Assembly (NCBI GenBank): GCA_001584585.1
Contig: LSYV01000016.1
Coordinates: 1,876,325-1,893,407 of the forward strand
Length of the DNA: 17,083 nt
DNA from: Gonium pectorale
Taxonomy: Eukaryota; Chlorophyta; Chlorophyceae; Chlamydomonadales; Volvocaceae
Direction: 5' to 3'
Shown: positions 10,321 to 17,083 of the stretch, in pieces
Layout: every line of letters begins with the position of its first letter
Position numbering within the stretch: the first letter of the stretch is position 1
Position numbers and translations under genes: made by a program
Notes under the pieces: generated by a model
Seen by the model: the letters and a program-made list of their open reading frames with translations, nothing else
What the model was told of the DNA's origin: nothing
Databases searched by the model: none

Positions 10321-11461
10321 CTACACGCGGACGCTCTCGCGCACGCGGTACTGCGACTCGGACAGCAGAGCCACCTCGCGGTGCGACAGCTCGATGGGCG
10401 CGTCCACAATCTTGCGGCCCTGGGCGCCGCGGGCCATGGCCGAGGACGCCTGCTGGGCGAGGCAGGGAGGGGAGTCCAGTCGGTCGGTGTGCCAACACTA
10501 TCGTTTCAACGCAGTCAGACAGACATAGAGCACTTGCGCTTGGAAGCAGTCTAGCAAGGGTGTCTTGATTACGATAGGTAGACTGGGAATGGGGCCGTGG
10601 TCTCTCCCCAGGACCCAAGACGTCGTGGGGGCGACATTCGGAGCAGACCGGCAGCGGGTTGCGCTGCTGAGCTCTCACCTTGGCGGCATCGCCGGTCAGC
10701 GGCACCACGAGGGTGCTGCCCTTGCACGCCACGTGCATGACCTTGGAGCGGGGGCGGGAGGCCGCGGAGGCCGTGGCGATGCGGCCCGACGACGGGAGGG
10801 ACGCCATGGCCTGGGACGAGGCCGGGAAGGCCGCGACCGCCATCGTCAGCGCCAGCGCGCCCAGCAGCGCCTGGGGGAGCTGCGGCTGGAAGCGGCCGAA
10901 GCCACCAAAGCCCTCGTTGGCGAAGCCCTCGCCATCGCCGTTGTTGCCGCCGCGGCCATTGTTGCCACCGCGGCCGTTGTTGCCTGCAATGAATCAAATG
11001 GGGGCACATGGCAGCTTAGCAGGGCGAAAACCGCAGGGGGACGGGGATGGGATGCGCGCGACAGCAACTTCACCGACGAAACGACGTGCGCTTTTATTGA
11101 GTGTACTGTGTAGGCATTTGAAGACGGTATACATCTAGCAAGGGACGCGTCACATCCGAGTGTGATGGCCTGGCTGGCCTGGCCGGCATGCGGTCTTACC
11201 GGCGTCGCCACCGCCGACATTGATGTCCTCACAACAGTCGCCCATGCTGAGCATCGCCACCTTGTTGGCACCCAGGCAGGCCAGAGTGGAGGAGCCGACG
11301 AGGCGACTCTCAAACTTTTCCATGGTGAGGAGGAAGGTGCGCTTGCGGGGGGCCTTGGTTGTGGTGCTGCGGCGGTAGTAGCGCATGGTGGGAGCAGCGC
11401 TGCAGAGCTGGGGCGCGGCCTTGGGGCCGGCCGAGGTGGTGGAGTGGGCGACAGTCGACAT
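10321..11461 (-). CDS. Paralogue 3 of the tandem family: predicted thylakoid-lumen-targeted small protein, function unknown
   Basis: Exons 11461-11200, 10983-10679 and 10452-10321 encode 232 residues, with intron phases 1 and 0 as in the other copies. Donors are GTAAGA and GTGAGA. Exon 1 (87 codons plus one base) is rich in Ser, Thr and Arg with a basic 'KAPRKR' stretch. Its end, 'NKVAML..GDCC', resembles 'NNVGML..GCCD' of paralogue 1. Residues 88-118 are an almost pure Gly/Asn repeat of (GRGGNN) type. The hydrophobic stretch at about 124-141 ends in S-Q-A (144-146). The mature part is only about 86 residues, since the Ser-rich spacer with the LER motif is missing. The invariant block is at 164-183 (Cys 174), followed by 'DAPIELS' and 'QYRVRES'. 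This minimal copy suggests the block plus the tail are the functional core. A TATA-like box lies 91 bases upstream. Function unknown; lumen targeting is inferred. Confidence 0.75.
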
Positions 11462-11533
11462 GGCTAATGGAGCGAAAGGGTGATGTGGGAAGCTGGAGTA
11501 ATGAAGGATGTGTGCGAGTATGTGTATGATGAT

Positions 11534-11538
11534 TTACA
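11534..11538 (-). terminator. Probable poly(A) signal of the tryptophanyl-tRNA synthetase gene
   Basis: This is the only minus-strand TGTAA between the synthetase stop codon (11966) and the paralogue 3 start (11461), 428 bases after the stop. It falls just downstream of the TATA-like box of paralogue 3, so the two genes would nearly abut or overlap. Confidence 0.4.
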
Positions 11539-11551
11539 ACGCCACGCTTGC

Positions 11552-11559
11552 TTTAAATA
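11552..11559 (-). promoter_or_regulatory. TATA-like box upstream of paralogue 3
   Basis: TATTTAAA on the minus strand, 91 bases before the ATG at 11461. A TSS about 30 bases on would give a 5' UTR near 60 bases. I did not see an equally clear box upstream of the other two paralogues. Confidence 0.4.
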
Positions 11560-11890
11560 CCGGTAGGCAACGGCGGTTGGCCCCAGGCCGAAACGTTCGT
11601 ACCGTAGAAGTAGCGACAGGCCCGCTGCGTTGCTGCCTCGGGCTGGCCTCGTTGCCTGTAGCTGCCTCGACAGCACAGCCTACCACACACAGCCATACAC
11701 GCTTCTCTCTCAGTTCGCCTCGCGCGAAAGCAGCTGAGCGATGCGCCCACCTCACACTCTCATTGCTACCTGTCACCTCAGCTCTCACATCATGATAATA
11801 CAATAAACAGGTGTCAGTCATAAAAGCGGCACCCATATCACGAGCCGGCGGGACCGCGGCCCGGCGCACAAGACCATACCGTTAGTAAAG

Positions 11891-11905
11891 CCCCCCCCCC
11901 CCCCC
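11891..11905. repeat. 15-base C homopolymer
   Basis: Fifteen consecutive C on the plus strand (G on the transcribed sense), 60 bases past the synthetase stop codon, so in its 3' UTR. Its length may vary or suffer from sequencing error. Confidence 0.8.
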
Positions 11906-11965
11906 GCCTGCACAAGCACCACTGCCAAGTACATCCCGCGCCTCTCACTTCCTGTCACCAACATG

Positions 11966-17083
<5,118 letters not shown>

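Larger units (their letters stand above)
11462..11965. other. Intergenic region between the tryptophanyl-tRNA synthetase and paralogue 3
   Basis: 504 bases that must contain both the synthetase 3' UTR and the paralogue 3 promoter. It has a TATA-like box, one TGTAA and a run of 15 C (11891-11905). No separate gene is visible. Confidence 0.55.

Overview
The window looks like nuclear DNA of a volvocine (Chlamydomonas/Volvox-type) green alga. It is GC-rich. Its genes are split by GT-AG introns of about 100-1200 bases, often ending in C-rich tracts. TGTAA, the green-algal poly(A) signal, occurs downstream of several stop codons, and low-complexity G, C, CA and GCACCC tracts are frequent. The species cannot be named from the sequence alone.

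All five recognisable host genes lie on the minus strand and read from right to left. (1) 16439-11966: six 3' exons of an organellar/bacterial-type tryptophanyl-tRNA synthetase; its 5' part lies beyond the right edge. (2) 11461-10321, (3) 8973-7510 and (4) 5285-3805: three tandem paralogues of a small-protein family I cannot name. Each has three exons with identical intron phases (1, then 0). Each encodes a transit-peptide-like first exon, a Gly/Asn-rich linker, a hydrophobic segment ending in an A-x-A-type cleavage site, one 20-residue block identical in all three, and a conserved C-terminal helix-like tail. The layout suggests thylakoid-lumen targeting. (5) 1920-425 and continuing off the left edge: the N-terminal exons of an RlmN-type radical-SAM rRNA/tRNA methyltransferase with a transit-like leader.

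The only plus-strand coding sequence I support is at the far left (1-348). It is the C-terminal end of a non-LTR (LINE) retrotransposon ORF with a CCHC-type motif, ending in a short heptamer tandem tail. It lies antisense inside an RlmN intron, about 60 bases beyond that intron's 5' splice site.

The spacers between the paralogues (1.3-2.2 kb) and the large tRNA-synthetase introns hold simple repeats and minisatellites but no genes I can support. I infer that the synthetase and the methyltransferase serve organellar translation and that the tandem family sits in the chloroplast. The tandem family is the most likely undescribed element here. I saw no RNA genes, CRISPR arrays, or complete mobile elements.
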